NCBI RefSeq assembly: GCF_048820935.1
Contig: NZ_JBMERD010000013.1
Span: forward strand, 1-64,000
Origin: Algicoccus sp048820935
Lineage (GTDB): Bacteria; Pseudomonadota; Gammaproteobacteria; Burkholderiales; Burkholderiaceae_B
Reading direction: 5' to 3'
Length of the DNA stretch: 64,000 nt
Below are positions 36,818 to 45,311 of this stretch, in pieces (position 1 is the stretch's first letter; the number at the start of each line of letters is the position of its first letter). Both the position numbers and the translations under genes were made by a program. The notes under the pieces are model-generated. The model did no database searches and had not been told where the DNA came from. It saw only the letters and a program-made list of their open reading frames with translations.

Positions 36818-38145
36818 GTTCAAAATTGCCAACATTGCGTTTGAAGCCGGTTCAAAGCGCACAAGGTGTGGTGGATTTGCCGGGTTCTAAGAGTATTTCA
36901 AACCGTGTGTTACTGCTGGCTGCGCTGACCAAGGGCAGTACCGTGGTGCGTGGGTTGCTGGATTCTGATGATACGCAAGTCATGCTTGCTTCACTCAAAG
37001 CACTCGGTGTTGACATCGAGATGTTGAGTGAGGATACGGTTCGGGTGACAAGTCAGGGAAGTTTGGCGATTGATCCGGTTGAACTCTTTTTAGGGAATGC
37101 TGGAACCGCATTTCGCCCATTGACTGCTGCGCTTGCTCTGTCACAAGGGACTTATCGATTGGATGGGATTGCGCGTATGCGTGAGCGTCCGATTGGTGAT
37201 TTAGTCGATGCATTGCGCCAACTGGGTGCCAATATCCAGTATCTACAAAACCCGGGCTACCCACCCTTGCAAATTGAGCCTGGTGATATTTGCGGTGAGT
37301 CAGTTTTGGTGAAAGGCTCGGTGTCTAGCCAATTTCTGACAGCTTTGTTGATGGCTGCACCTCTAGTGACGCAGCAGACAGAGCGAGATCTGGTGATTAA
37401 GGTTGATGGGCAACTGATCTCTCAGCCCTATATCGATATCACCTTGAAGATGATGGCGCAGTTTGGGGTTCAGGTGGCGCGTTTGACGCAAGATGATGGC
37501 TCACCAGCATTCCGAATTGATGCGCAATCAACCTATGCGTCTCCGACAGAGATTCAGGTGGAGGGCGATGCGTCTTCAGCCTCGTATTTTCTTGCGTTAG
37601 GTCTTTTAGGCGGCGGACCGCTGACAATTCGAGGCGTTGGTTCGACCAGTGTGCAAGGTGACGTCGGTTTTGTAGAACACATCCGTGCCATGGGTGCAGA
37701 GGTTGAAATGCAGGCGCATGAGATGACTGTGAGTGCCCAGGGTGTGGCCAATGGGGCGCGATTGCGTGCCTTTGATACCGATTTCAATTTGATTCCGGAT
37801 GCCGCAATGACGGCCGCGGTTCTTGCGGCTTTTGCGGATGGTCCGTGTTATTTGCGAAATATTGGAAGTTGGCGCGTCAAAGAAACCGATCGGATTGATG
37901 CTATGCGCAACGAACTACGCAAGTTGGGTGCGACTGTTGAATCGGGTCCGGATTGGCTTTGTGTGCATCCGATTGAGACAGGGCAGTGGCGTTCAGCCTC
38001 GATAGCAACCTATGACGATCATCGGATGGCAATGTGCTTTTCTTTGATGGCATTTGGATCAGTGGATGTTGTGATTGAAGATCCTGACTGTGTTTCAAAG
38101 ACCTTTCCGACCTATTTCTCTGTATACGACACCTTAGTGAGTTGA
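36814..38145 (+). CDS. aroA: 3-phosphoshikimate 1-carboxyvinyltransferase (EPSP synthase)
   Basis: Sixth step of the shikimate pathway; target of glyphosate. 'LPGSKSISNRVLLLAALTKG' near the start, 'LGNAGTAFRPLTAALAL' (class I type, Phe in place of the common Met), 'RMRERPIGDLVDALRQLG' and 'WRVKETDRIDAMRNELRKLG' are intact. A GTG start is chosen because GGGAG precedes it by 8 nt and it overlaps the tyrA stop; a TTG five codons upstream is open. 443 residues. It is followed closely by cmk. Confidence 0.96.
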   Translation: MSSKLPTLRLKPVQSAQGVVDLPGSKSISNRVLLLAALTKGSTVVRGLLDSDDTQVMLASLKALGVDIEMLSEDTVRVTSQGSLAIDPVELFLGNAGTAFRPLTAALALSQGTYRLDGIARMRERPIGDLVDALRQLGANIQYLQNPGYPPLQIEPGDICGESVLVKGSVSSQFLTALLMAAPLVTQQTERDLVIKVDGQLISQPYIDITLKMMAQFGVQVARLTQDDGSPAFRIDAQSTYASPTEIQVEGDASSASYFLALGLLGGGPLTIRGVGSTSVQGDVGFVEHIRAMGAEVEMQAHEMTVSAQGVANGARLRAFDTDFNLIPDAAMTAAVLAAFADGPCYLRNIGSWRVKETDRIDAMRNELRKLGATVESGPDWLCVHPIETGQWRSASIATYDDHRMAMCFSLMAFGSVDVVIEDPDCVSKTFPTYFSVYDTLVS

Positions 38146-38154
38146 GGTTCAGAT

Positions 38155-38826
38155 ATGAATACTGCAACAACCATCCCTGTGATTGCGATTGATGGGCCAA
38201 CTGCCTCGGGTAAGGGAACTGTCTCGGCACGGATTGCCAAGCAACTTGGCTGGCATATGTTGGATAGCGGTGCCATTTACCGGATTGCCGCTTTTGCGGT
38301 GTTGAAGGCGGGTATTAATCCCGAAGATCATGCGCATGCGTTGGAGTTGATTCGTAAGATCAAGATTCGTTTTGAGGACGATCGTGCATTTCTGGACGAG
38401 CAAGACGTCACACAAGAGATCCGTCAGGAGCATGTCGGTAATCTGGCCTCAAGGCTGGCCCCGAATGCAGAATTACGTGCTGCATTGCTAGAACTGCAAA
38501 GAGATTTCAAAAGAGCACCGGGTTTGGTGGCAGACGGGCGCGATATGGGAACCGTGGTGTTTCCAGATGCGACCCTCAAAATCTATCTGGAAGCTGATGT
38601 TGAAGCGCGGGCACGCCGCCGTTATCAACAGCTAGTGATTCAAGGTAAGCAAACCAAGCTTGAAGCGGTTTTAGCCGATCTGCAAAGTCGGGATGCGCGG
38701 GACATGGAGCGTGAAGTGGCGCCGCTAAGACCTGCAGAGGATGCGCAACGCATCGATTCATCTGAACTTTCGATTGATGAAACAGTGGATCGGATTCTCT
38801 CGTGTTGGGAAGCGGTGAAGCAATAA
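38155..38826 (+). CDS. cmk: cytidylate kinase Cmk
   Basis: Phosphorylates CMP and dCMP. The P-loop 'IDGPTASGKGTVSARIA' and 'LDSGAIYRIAAFA' lie at the N-terminus; 'LVADGRDMGTVVFPDATLKI' and the lid 'ARARRRYQQL' follow, with 'RDARDMEREVAPLRPAEDA' near the end. 223 residues. It ends the gyrA-serC-pheA-hisC-tyrA-aroA-cmk run; rpsA follows after about 295 bp with its own probable promoter. Confidence 0.96.
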   Translation: MNTATTIPVIAIDGPTASGKGTVSARIAKQLGWHMLDSGAIYRIAAFAVLKAGINPEDHAHALELIRKIKIRFEDDRAFLDEQDVTQEIRQEHVGNLASRLAPNAELRAALLELQRDFKRAPGLVADGRDMGTVVFPDATLKIYLEADVEARARRRYQQLVIQGKQTKLEAVLADLQSRDARDMEREVAPLRPAEDAQRIDSSELSIDETVDRILSCWEAVKQ

Positions 38827-38892
38827 TTCCAAGTCGATTGTTTCCTGCATTTTGGGCTGGACGGTTTATTTTTATAAAGTCCATCTAACTTC

Positions 38893-38921
38893 TTGATCGA
38901 TAAAGAAAACTCTGTTAAATT
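38893..38921 (+). promoter_or_regulatory. probable rpsA promoter
   Basis: TTGATC (38893-38898) and TAAATT (38916-38921) are separated by exactly 17 bp, a good sigma-70 arrangement. It lies about 200 bp upstream of the rpsA ATG and implies a long leader. The leader holds small hairpins, one pairing ACACC with GGTGT around 39059-39083 and another GGGCCC/GGGCC pair near 39090. Confidence 0.55.
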
Positions 38922-39120
38922 ACTGAGTTCCTTCTGTAATTGGTTTGTCTGTCTGCCAGAAATGGCTGGTTTTACAGATGAAATGGTGCGCAGAGAGGAG
39001 ACGAAATGGCTGTGCTTAGGGTATTGAATGTTGTGAGCCCGATGTGCAGTGTTTACTAACACCACTCCTTCGTACAGGGGTGTGATTACGGGCCCGATGG
39101 GCCACTCGGATATATTTTAC

Positions 39121-40839
39121 ATGTCAACTCAACCAACTATGGCCGACCTGACCGGCGGCGTCAGTTTTGCAGACCTCTTTGCTCAAAGTCTTGAAAATCA
39201 GGATATGAAAGCAGGTGAGGTGATCTCTGCTGAAGTGATTCGCGTAGACCACAACTTTGTCGTTGTGAACGCAGGATTGAAATCGGAAGCCTTGATTCCG
39301 ATTGAAGAGTTTTTGAATGACCAGGGTGAACTGGAAGTCAGCGACGGCGATTTCGTGTCTGTTGCGATTGATTCACTCGAAAACGGTTACGGCGATACCA
39401 TTTTGTCACGTGATCGTGCCAAGCGTCTGTCAGCATGGCTGTCGCTGGAGCAAGCCCTCGAAAATAATGAGCTGGTGACCGGTACGATTACAGGCCGTGT
39501 CAAAGGCGGTTTGACCGTGATGACGAACGGCATCCGTGCGTTCTTGCCTGGTTCATTGGTCGATACGCGTCCTGTGAAAGACACAACGCCGTTCGAAGGC
39601 AAAACAACAGAATTCAAAGTGATCAAACTTGATCGCAAGCGTAACAACGTCGTGTTGTCACGTCGTGCCGTGCTGGAAGCCAGCATGGGCGAAGAGCGCC
39701 AGAAACTGCTCGAAACCTTGCAGGAAGGTATGGTCCTCAAGGGTATCGTCAAGAACATCACCGACTACGGTGCGTTCGTGGACCTCGGTGGTATCGACGG
39801 TCTGTTGCACATTACCGATATGGCATGGCGTCGTGTGCGTCACCCATCTGAGGTCTTGAGCGTTGGCGAAGAAATCGATGCAAAAGTCCTGAAGTTCGAC
39901 CAAGAAAAGAGCCGCGTCTCATTGGGCGTCAAGCAATTGGGCGAAGATCCATGGATCGGTTTGTCACGTCGTTACCCACAAGGTACACGTCTGTTCGGTA
40001 AGGTGACCAACCTGACCGACTACGGTGCATTTGTTGAAGTAGAAGACGGTATTGAAGGTTTGGTCCACGTTTCAGAAATGGATTGGACGAACAAGAACGT
40101 TGATCCACGTAAAGTCGTGACATTGGGCGATGAAGTCGAAGTCATGGTTCTGGAAATTGACGAAGACCGCCGCCGTATCTCCTTGGGTATGAAGCAGTGC
40201 CGTGCAAACCCATGGGAAGATTTCTCTGCAAGCTTTAAGCGTGGCGATAAAGTCAGCGGTGCCATCAAATCCATCACCGACTTCGGTGTGTTTGTGGGTC
40301 TGCCTGGCGGTATCGACGGTCTGGTGCACTTGTCTGACCTGTCATGGTCAGAGAATGGCGAAGAAGCCGTGCGCAACTTTAAGAAAGGCGACGAAATTGA
40401 AACCGTGGTTCTGGCAATCGACACCGACAAAGAGCGTATCTCTCTGGGCGTGAAGCAGCTGGAAGGCGATCCATTCAATAACTACGTGGCTACAAACGAT
40501 CGTGGTGCCGTGGTTCAGGGTACTGTGAAATCAGTTGAGCCTCGCGGTGCTGTCGTGACATTGTCACTGGACGTGGAAGGTTATCTGCGTGCATCAGAAA
40601 TGTCGACAGGTCGTGTTGAAGATGCCACAACGTTGATGAAAGAAGGCGACAACATTGAAGCCATGATTATCAACGTGGATCGTAAGACACGTTCTATCCA
40701 GTTGTCGATCAAAGCACGTGACAGCGCTGAAACAGCTGAAACCATGCAGCGCATGACCGAAGCCGGTGCGACCAGCGGAACCACCAACCTGGGTGCTCTG
40801 TTGAAAGCCAAGCTGGATCAGGCTCGCGACGGCGAGTAA
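39121..40839 (+). CDS. rpsA: 30S ribosomal protein S1
   Basis: Ribosomal protein that brings mRNA to the 30S subunit. Six S1/OB-fold repeats are visible; the central ones carry 'NITDYGAFVDLGGIDGLLHI', 'NLTDYGAFVEVEDGIEGLVH' and 'SITDFGVFVGLPGGIDGLVH'. 572 residues, usual for Proteobacteria. The ATG at 39121 starts 'MSTQPTMADL'; the frame is open upstream but that portion is leader. No Shine-Dalgarno precedes the ATG (the sequence is AT-rich), a feature known for rpsA of enteric bacteria, where S1 represses its own translation. ihfB follows 15 bp downstream. Confidence 0.96.
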   Translation: MSTQPTMADLTGGVSFADLFAQSLENQDMKAGEVISAEVIRVDHNFVVVNAGLKSEALIPIEEFLNDQGELEVSDGDFVSVAIDSLENGYGDTILSRDRAKRLSAWLSLEQALENNELVTGTITGRVKGGLTVMTNGIRAFLPGSLVDTRPVKDTTPFEGKTTEFKVIKLDRKRNNVVLSRRAVLEASMGEERQKLLETLQEGMVLKGIVKNITDYGAFVDLGGIDGLLHITDMAWRRVRHPSEVLSVGEEIDAKVLKFDQEKSRVSLGVKQLGEDPWIGLSRRYPQGTRLFGKVTNLTDYGAFVEVEDGIEGLVHVSEMDWTNKNVDPRKVVTLGDEVEVMVLEIDEDRRRISLGMKQCRANPWEDFSASFKRGDKVSGAIKSITDFGVFVGLPGGIDGLVHLSDLSWSENGEEAVRNFKKGDEIETVVLAIDTDKERISLGVKQLEGDPFNNYVATNDRGAVVQGTVKSVEPRGAVVTLSLDVEGYLRASEMSTGRVEDATTLMKEGDNIEAMIINVDRKTRSIQLSIKARDSAETAETMQRMTEAGATSGTTNLGALLKAKLDQARDGE

Positions 40840-40854
40840 TCGGGTCGTTTTATC

Positions 40855-41151
40855 GTGACGAAATCAGAATTGATCACGGCAATCGCGCAGAGCTATCCTC
40901 AGCTCAGCGCGAGCGATGCCGACATCGCTGTTAAGACGATACTCGAAGCCATGACCGATTCCTTGGCGAACGGTCAGCGGATTGAGATCCGTGGCTTCGG
41001 TAGCTTCTCACTTTCTGAACGTTCACCGAGAGTGGGACGCAACCCGAAAACTGGTGAAAAAGTACAGGTGCCTGGTAAAAAGGTGCCGCATTTTAAGGCG
41101 GGTAAACAGCTTCGCGAAGAGGTTGATTATAAAAATCAAACGAAGAACTAA
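40855..41151 (+). CDS. ihfB: integration host factor subunit beta
   Basis: DNA-bending protein of the HU/IHF family, 98 residues. 'LITAIAQSYPQLSASDADIA', the beta-arm region 'GFGSFSLSERSPRVGRNPKT' and 'VPGKKVPHFKAGKQLRE' identify IhfB. It starts at GTG. rpsA-ihfB is a widely conserved pair. A strong terminator follows, closing the transcription unit. Confidence 0.96.
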   Translation: MTKSELITAIAQSYPQLSASDADIAVKTILEAMTDSLANGQRIEIRGFGSFSLSERSPRVGRNPKTGEKVQVPGKKVPHFKAGKQLREEVDYKNQTKN

Positions 41152-41176
41152 AGCGAAGCTTTAATATCAGCCTGAT

Positions 41177-41219
41177 AGGGGCGAACAAATTCAAATGGAT
41201 TTGTTCGCCCCTGTTTTTT
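41177..41219 (+). terminator. intrinsic terminator after ihfB
   Basis: A perfect 14-bp stem, AGGGGCGAACAAAT with ATTTGTTCGCCCCT, closes an 8-nt loop and is followed by GTTTTTT. It lies 25 bp beyond the ihfB stop and is the strongest terminator in the window. Confidence 0.93.
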
Positions 41220-41261
41220 GGGAAACCGATTGCACATAATGTGTAATTTTTTCTCAAACGC

Positions 41262-41327
41262 AAAAAAGCCCACGGGCTGGGCTTACCAACAACAAATTCA
41301 GGTAAGCAAGACCATGGGCGATACCGT
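41262..41327 (-). ncRNA. candidate small RNA between ihfB and lapA
   Basis: On the minus strand a predicted start near 41325-41327 would give an RNA of about 65 nt. It would contain GCTTACC/GGTAAGC able to pair (41301-41307 with 41281-41287) and end in an AGCCCA-GCCCG-TGGGCT hairpin followed by T5-6 (41262-41267), a typical intrinsic terminator. The two hairpins share three bases, so one is shortened or they alternate. The segment has no minus-strand gene nearby whose terminator this could be. I do not recognise it as a known RNA family. Confidence 0.5.
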
Positions 41328-41331
41328 GCAC

Positions 41332-41360
41332 AATATAACCAAAGTCGACATGCTTAGCAA
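41332..41360 (-). promoter_or_regulatory. promoter of the candidate small RNA
   Basis: Read on the minus strand, TTGCTA (41355-41360) and TATATT (41332-41337) are separated by exactly 17 bp. It points toward the hairpin-plus-T-run at 41262-41283. It is oriented away from lapA, which must use another promoter in the remaining 170 bp. Confidence 0.5.
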
Positions 41361-41530
41361 AGAACTGATTTTTGTGTACTGTTAAGCAGAAGCGTCTGAA
41401 ATTGTTAGCCTAAGAGGCTGAATGAGGAACGTTTCCATCTGAATGTGTGTTTGCAAGGCTCAGTCGACTTGCGGTCGGTTTACAATGCGTCAGACACTCC
41501 CACACTTCGCCTTTTCTGGGGTAGAAAAAC

Positions 41531-41854
41531 ATGCGCTATGTAGTCTGGACAATCCGCCTAATTATTTTTATTGCAGTTCTTTTATTTGCTTATCACAATG
41601 TGACGCCAGTCGACGTTGTGTTCTACGACGGCGTGAGCTTGTCCGATGTGCCCTTAATTGTGGTGCTTTTGGTGACTTTTGTGATTGGTGCCGTGTTTGG
41701 TGCCATTTTAATGATGCCCGGACGTTGGCGGCGTTGGCGCGAATCAGGTCGTTTGCGCAAAGACTTGTCTAAAGCCAAATCATCTGCTCGTCCCACAACT
41801 GAGAAAGCAGCGCAAGGTTCGCCAGCAACGCCGTCAGATGTCGCGCCGTTATAA
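41531..41854 (+). CDS. lapA: LapA family membrane protein
   Basis: Small inner-membrane protein (107 residues) with two transmembrane helices ('VVWTIRLIIFIAVLLFAYHN' and 'DVPLIVVLLVTFVIGAVFGA') and a cytoplasmic basic tail, the DUF1049/LapA layout. With LapB it tunes LPS synthesis by controlling LpxC turnover in enteric bacteria. It is followed by lapB 18 bp downstream, the standard order. Confidence 0.9.
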   Translation: MRYVVWTIRLIIFIAVLLFAYHNVTPVDVVFYDGVSLSDVPLIVVLLVTFVIGAVFGAILMMPGRWRRWRESGRLRKDLSKAKSSARPTTEKAAQGSPATPSDVAPL

Positions 41855-41872
41855 ACCGAAGGAAAGATAGCA

Positions 41873-43108
41873 ATGGATTTTGAGTCCTGGTGGTTGATTT
41901 TTTTACCACTTCTGTTTGGCTTGGGTTGGCTCTCTGCGCGGTATGACTTAAGGCATATGATGAGCGAAAGTCGCACATTGCCTGATTCCTATTTCAAAGG
42001 GCTGAACTTTTTACTTAATGAGCAGCCTGACCGAGCCATTGATGCATTTATCGAAGTCACGAAGCTCGATACGGAAACGACGGAGCTGCACTTTGCACTC
42101 GGAAACTTGTTTCGCAGACGTGGTGAGATGGAGCGTGCGATTCGGGTGCATCAAAGCCTTTTATCAAGATCGGATTTGCCTGCACGTGATCGTGAGCATG
42201 CTTTACATGAAATTGCGCAGGATTATTTGAAGGCAGGCATGCTGGATCGGGCTGAAATGGCGTTTCAGGAATTAAGTGATACGCGCTATGGCAAGCGTGC
42301 CGCTAAAGCGCTCGTACGCATCTATGAAACAGAGCATGACTGGCCACGGGCGATTAAAGCGGTCCAGAATTTAGGCAAACTCACGGGTGAGTCGGTCCCG
42401 CAAGCCGTTCATTACCATTGTGAGCTAGCTGAGTTGTCGTTGGCCAAGCCCAAGCCTGATACTGAAACGGCCATGAAAGAAGTTCGGCAAGCGATGGATT
42501 TGATTGCCCGGGATGCGCAAGCAACACAAGCTTCGAAAGCTCGGGTGCAAATGACATTGGCACAAATTGCACAAGCTAATCAGGATGTTCTGGCGCAGCG
42601 TACGGCGCTTTTAGGTGTTTTAGAGCAAGCACCTGGTTATGCAGGACTGATTGCATCGGCGCTTGTGGAGAATTTCAAGCAAACAAATGAGCAAGCTGAT
42701 TTGCTCGTGCGTTTGTCAACACATTACGCAGATTATCCGTCACTGGATTTGTTAAGTGTGTTGTTCGTCTTGAAGCGAGAGTATGAAGGATCGGCTGCGG
42801 CTTGGAAGTTTATGCGCGAAGCTTTGCGCCATAACACCAGTTTGCTTGCGTTAAATCGTGCATTAAGTCTTGAGCTCCCACAACAAGAGAGTTCGGTTGA
42901 ACCCAGTGATGAGATGATTGAAAAAAACCCAATGACCCCTGATTTGGTGTCACAGGTCATTGGGCCGCATACGCAGCGTTTGGATCGCTATAGTTGCCAG
43001 ACTTGTGGTTTCCAAGCCCGTCAGTTTTACTGGCAATGCCCAGGTTGCCACAGTTGGGAGACTTATCGTCCGCTGCGGCTTGAAGAGCTTTCTGGCGCAA
43101 AGGTTTAA
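41873..43108 (+). CDS. lapB: lipopolysaccharide assembly protein LapB (YciM)
   Basis: TPR protein anchored in the inner membrane by its N-terminal helix ('WWLIFLPLLFGLGWLSARYD'). TPR repeats run from about residue 35 to 350 ('YFKGLNFLLNEQPDRAIDAF', 'FALGNLFRRRGEMERAIRVH'). The C-terminus is a rubredoxin-like metal site with two CxxC pairs, 'CQTCGF' and 'CPGCHSW'. In E. coli it works with FtsH to degrade LpxC. AAGGA precedes the ATG. 411 residues. Confidence 0.94.
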   Translation: MDFESWWLIFLPLLFGLGWLSARYDLRHMMSESRTLPDSYFKGLNFLLNEQPDRAIDAFIEVTKLDTETTELHFALGNLFRRRGEMERAIRVHQSLLSRSDLPARDREHALHEIAQDYLKAGMLDRAEMAFQELSDTRYGKRAAKALVRIYETEHDWPRAIKAVQNLGKLTGESVPQAVHYHCELAELSLAKPKPDTETAMKEVRQAMDLIARDAQATQASKARVQMTLAQIAQANQDVLAQRTALLGVLEQAPGYAGLIASALVENFKQTNEQADLLVRLSTHYADYPSLDLLSVLFVLKREYEGSAAAWKFMREALRHNTSLLALNRALSLELPQQESSVEPSDEMIEKNPMTPDLVSQVIGPHTQRLDRYSCQTCGFQARQFYWQCPGCHSWETYRPLRLEELSGAKV

Positions 43109-43246
43109 AGATCAGCACGTTCAGTTCGCAACATCAAACGAATGAACGTTGCTTTGATAGATGTAGATGATTGATAGCTCAATGACAAGGATCATGGAGG
43201 AATCGAGAATTGGGGTGTGCTGAGAACAGTGCGCCATGCTATCCCA

Positions 43247-43267
43247 CCTCAGGGGAAGTGCCTGAGG
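43247..43267 (+). promoter_or_regulatory. small hairpin in the rfaE leader
   Basis: CCTCAGG and CCTGAGG form a 7-bp stem around a 7-nt loop, 17 nt before the rfaE ATG. The 3' arm contains GAGG, the only Shine-Dalgarno-like sequence near the start, though its spacing is long. It could dampen translation. Purely structural observation. Confidence 0.3.
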
Positions 43268-43283
43268 CGTCTCGAAAAAATTG

Positions 43284-44213
43284 ATGAAAGCATTTCCGCG
43301 ACTGGCGGTGCGTCAGACCCGTATTCTGATTATTGGTGACATTATGCTGGACCGTTACTGGTTCGGTGAGGTTGAGCGTATTTCACCGGAAGCACCGGTA
43401 CCTGTCGTGCATGTGGCCCGTCGTGAAGACCGTCTTGGCGGTGCTGCGAATGTGGCGCGAAATGCCCGCGCATTGGGTGCTCAGGTCATGTTGGCCGGGA
43501 TTATAGGAAAAGATGAGGCTGGGCAAGCCGTTCAAGGTTTACTAGAAGCGGATGGCATTGAACACGCATTGATTCAGGATGTGGACTTTCCGACGATTGT
43601 GAAGATGCGGGTTCTGGCGCGACAGCAACAAATGATGCGAGTCGATTTTGAACAAAAACCAACGCAAGCTTGTGTGAGTCGGTTGACACAACAACTGTTG
43701 GATCAGATTGATAAAGCCGATGTGCTCGTGCTATCAGACTATGCCAAAGGTGTGCTGGGTCAAGTCGAAGCACTGATTGCGCATGCTCGAAAGCGTGAAA
43801 TCCCTGTGTTGGTGGATCCTAAAGGTTTGGATTATGAGCGTTATGAAGGTTCTAGCTTAATTACTCCGAATCGCGCAGAGCTGCAACAGATTGTCGGTTT
43901 GTGGCAGAGCGAAGCAGAACTGGAAGAAAAAGCCCAGTTGTTGCGTCAGAGATTGAATCTGGAAGGCTTGTTGGTCACGCGCTCTGAACAAGGTATGACG
44001 CTGTATACAGATCGTCAGCGAGCCCACGAAGATGCGCAAGCACAAGAGGTGTTTGATGTCTCAGGGGCAGGTGATACTGTGTTGGCAACCTTGGCAGTGA
44101 TGCGAGCGACAGGGGCTTCTTGGGAGCAAGCGATGCAGTGGGCGAACCGCGCAGGTGGTATCGTTGTCGGTAAATTAGGGACGTCCACAGTGACGGCGGA
44201 GGAAATGGAATGA
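43284..44213 (+). CDS. rfaE1: D-glycero-beta-D-manno-heptose-7-phosphate kinase (RfaE domain I)
   Basis: Ribokinase-family sugar kinase of the ADP-heptose pathway for LPS core. 'ILIIGDIMLDRYWFGEVERI' and 'APVPVVHVARREDRLGGAAN' at the N-terminus and the PfkB signature 'DVSGAGDTVLATLAVM' near the C-terminus are diagnostic. At 309 residues it has only the kinase half; the adenylyltransferase half (as in enteric HldE) must be a separate gene elsewhere, as usual in betaproteobacteria. ATG at 43284; the stop overlaps rfaD. Confidence 0.94.
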   Translation: MKAFPRLAVRQTRILIIGDIMLDRYWFGEVERISPEAPVPVVHVARREDRLGGAANVARNARALGAQVMLAGIIGKDEAGQAVQGLLEADGIEHALIQDVDFPTIVKMRVLARQQQMMRVDFEQKPTQACVSRLTQQLLDQIDKADVLVLSDYAKGVLGQVEALIAHARKREIPVLVDPKGLDYERYEGSSLITPNRAELQQIVGLWQSEAELEEKAQLLRQRLNLEGLLVTRSEQGMTLYTDRQRAHEDAQAQEVFDVSGAGDTVLATLAVMRATGASWEQAMQWANRAGGIVVGKLGTSTVTAEEME

Positions 44214-45223
44214 TTATTGTGACTGGCGCAGCCGGGTTTATTGGTTCAAATTTGGTGCGCGGCTTAAATGCGAAAGGCTACGACAATATTCTTGCAGTGG
44301 ATGACCTGACAGATGGTGATAAGTTCGTCAATCTGACGGACTGTGTAGTCTCAGATTACATGGATAAGGCAGAATTCCTGCGCCGCTTCCAGGCGGATGA
44401 TCTGGGCCAGGTTCGTGCTGTGTTGCATCAGGGTGCTTGTTCAGACACGACCGAACGCAACGGACAGTTCATGATGGAAAACAACTATGTGTATACCCGT
44501 GAGTTGTTTGAGTGGTGTCAGCGCCGCAGTGTGCCCTTTTTGTATGCTTCCTCAGCAGCCGTCTATGGTGCAGGACCTGTTTATGCAGAAGGTCTTGAAA
44601 ATGAAAAACCGTTAAACGTCTACGGCTACTCAAAATATCTGTTTGACCAATATCTGCGCCGACATGCCAACCGTCTCAGTGCGCAAGTGGTGGGGTTGCG
44701 TTATTTCAACGTCTATGGTCGCAATGAACAACACAAAGGCCGGATGGCGTCTGTGGCGTATCACAATATGCTGCAGTTCTTAGAAAACGGCAGTGTGCGG
44801 CTCTTTGGTGGATGGGATGGCTATGACAATGGCGGACAGATGCGCGATTTTATTGCCGTCGAAGACGTTGTATCAGTCAATTTGCACTTTCTGGAGCACC
44901 CCCATGTGAGTGGCGTCTTTAACTGCGGTACAGGCCGTGCGCAACCATTTAATGATGTGGCTCAAGCGGTTGTGAATACGTTGCGACAGGCACAAGGCCA
45001 AGATACGCTGGAACTTGAAAAAATGATTGCACAAGGTCTGGTGCAATATGTGCCATTCCCGGATGATCTGAAAGGGCGTTATCAGAGCTATACGCAAGCC
45101 GATACGACACGTTTGCGCAACGCGGGCTATACAGCGGACTTTATGGATGTGCAGACAGGTGTCGCCAATTACGTGCAACACCAGGTGCAATCTGGTCAGT
45201 TGCCAGGTATTAAGACGGCATAA
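44210..45223 (+). CDS. rfaD: ADP-L-glycero-D-manno-heptose 6-epimerase
   Basis: Short-chain/extended dehydrogenase that epimerises ADP-heptose, the last step before transfer to LPS. The NADP-binding 'VTGAAGFIGSNLVRGL' starts at residue 3; 'HQGACSDTTERNGQ', catalytic 'YGYSKYLFDQYLR' (YxxxK) and 'GLRYFNVYGRNEQHKG' are typical. 337 residues. GGAGG precedes the ATG, which overlaps rfaE1 by 4 nt. Confidence 0.96.
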   Translation: MIIVTGAAGFIGSNLVRGLNAKGYDNILAVDDLTDGDKFVNLTDCVVSDYMDKAEFLRRFQADDLGQVRAVLHQGACSDTTERNGQFMMENNYVYTRELFEWCQRRSVPFLYASSAAVYGAGPVYAEGLENEKPLNVYGYSKYLFDQYLRRHANRLSAQVVGLRYFNVYGRNEQHKGRMASVAYHNMLQFLENGSVRLFGGWDGYDNGGQMRDFIAVEDVVSVNLHFLEHPHVSGVFNCGTGRAQPFNDVAQAVVNTLRQAQGQDTLELEKMIAQGLVQYVPFPDDLKGRYQSYTQADTTRLRNAGYTADFMDVQTGVANYVQHQVQSGQLPGIKTA

Positions 45224-45311
45224 ATCCGCAAGGACTGTTGCACGTATTACGTCTGTTCGTGCTGAACAGAACCCGACATGATGTGGCTTTAGCTTGATTG
45301 AGGGGCGCATC

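Noticed and set aside
39421..40740. Repetitive sequence in rpsA as a possible repeat array
   Set aside because: The repeats are the S1 protein domains and are explained by the coding sequence.
41261..41290. Reading the 41261-41290 hairpin as a second plus-strand terminator of ihfB
   Set aside because: The T-run is on the minus-strand side of the stem, and a much stronger plus-strand terminator already lies at 41177-41219.
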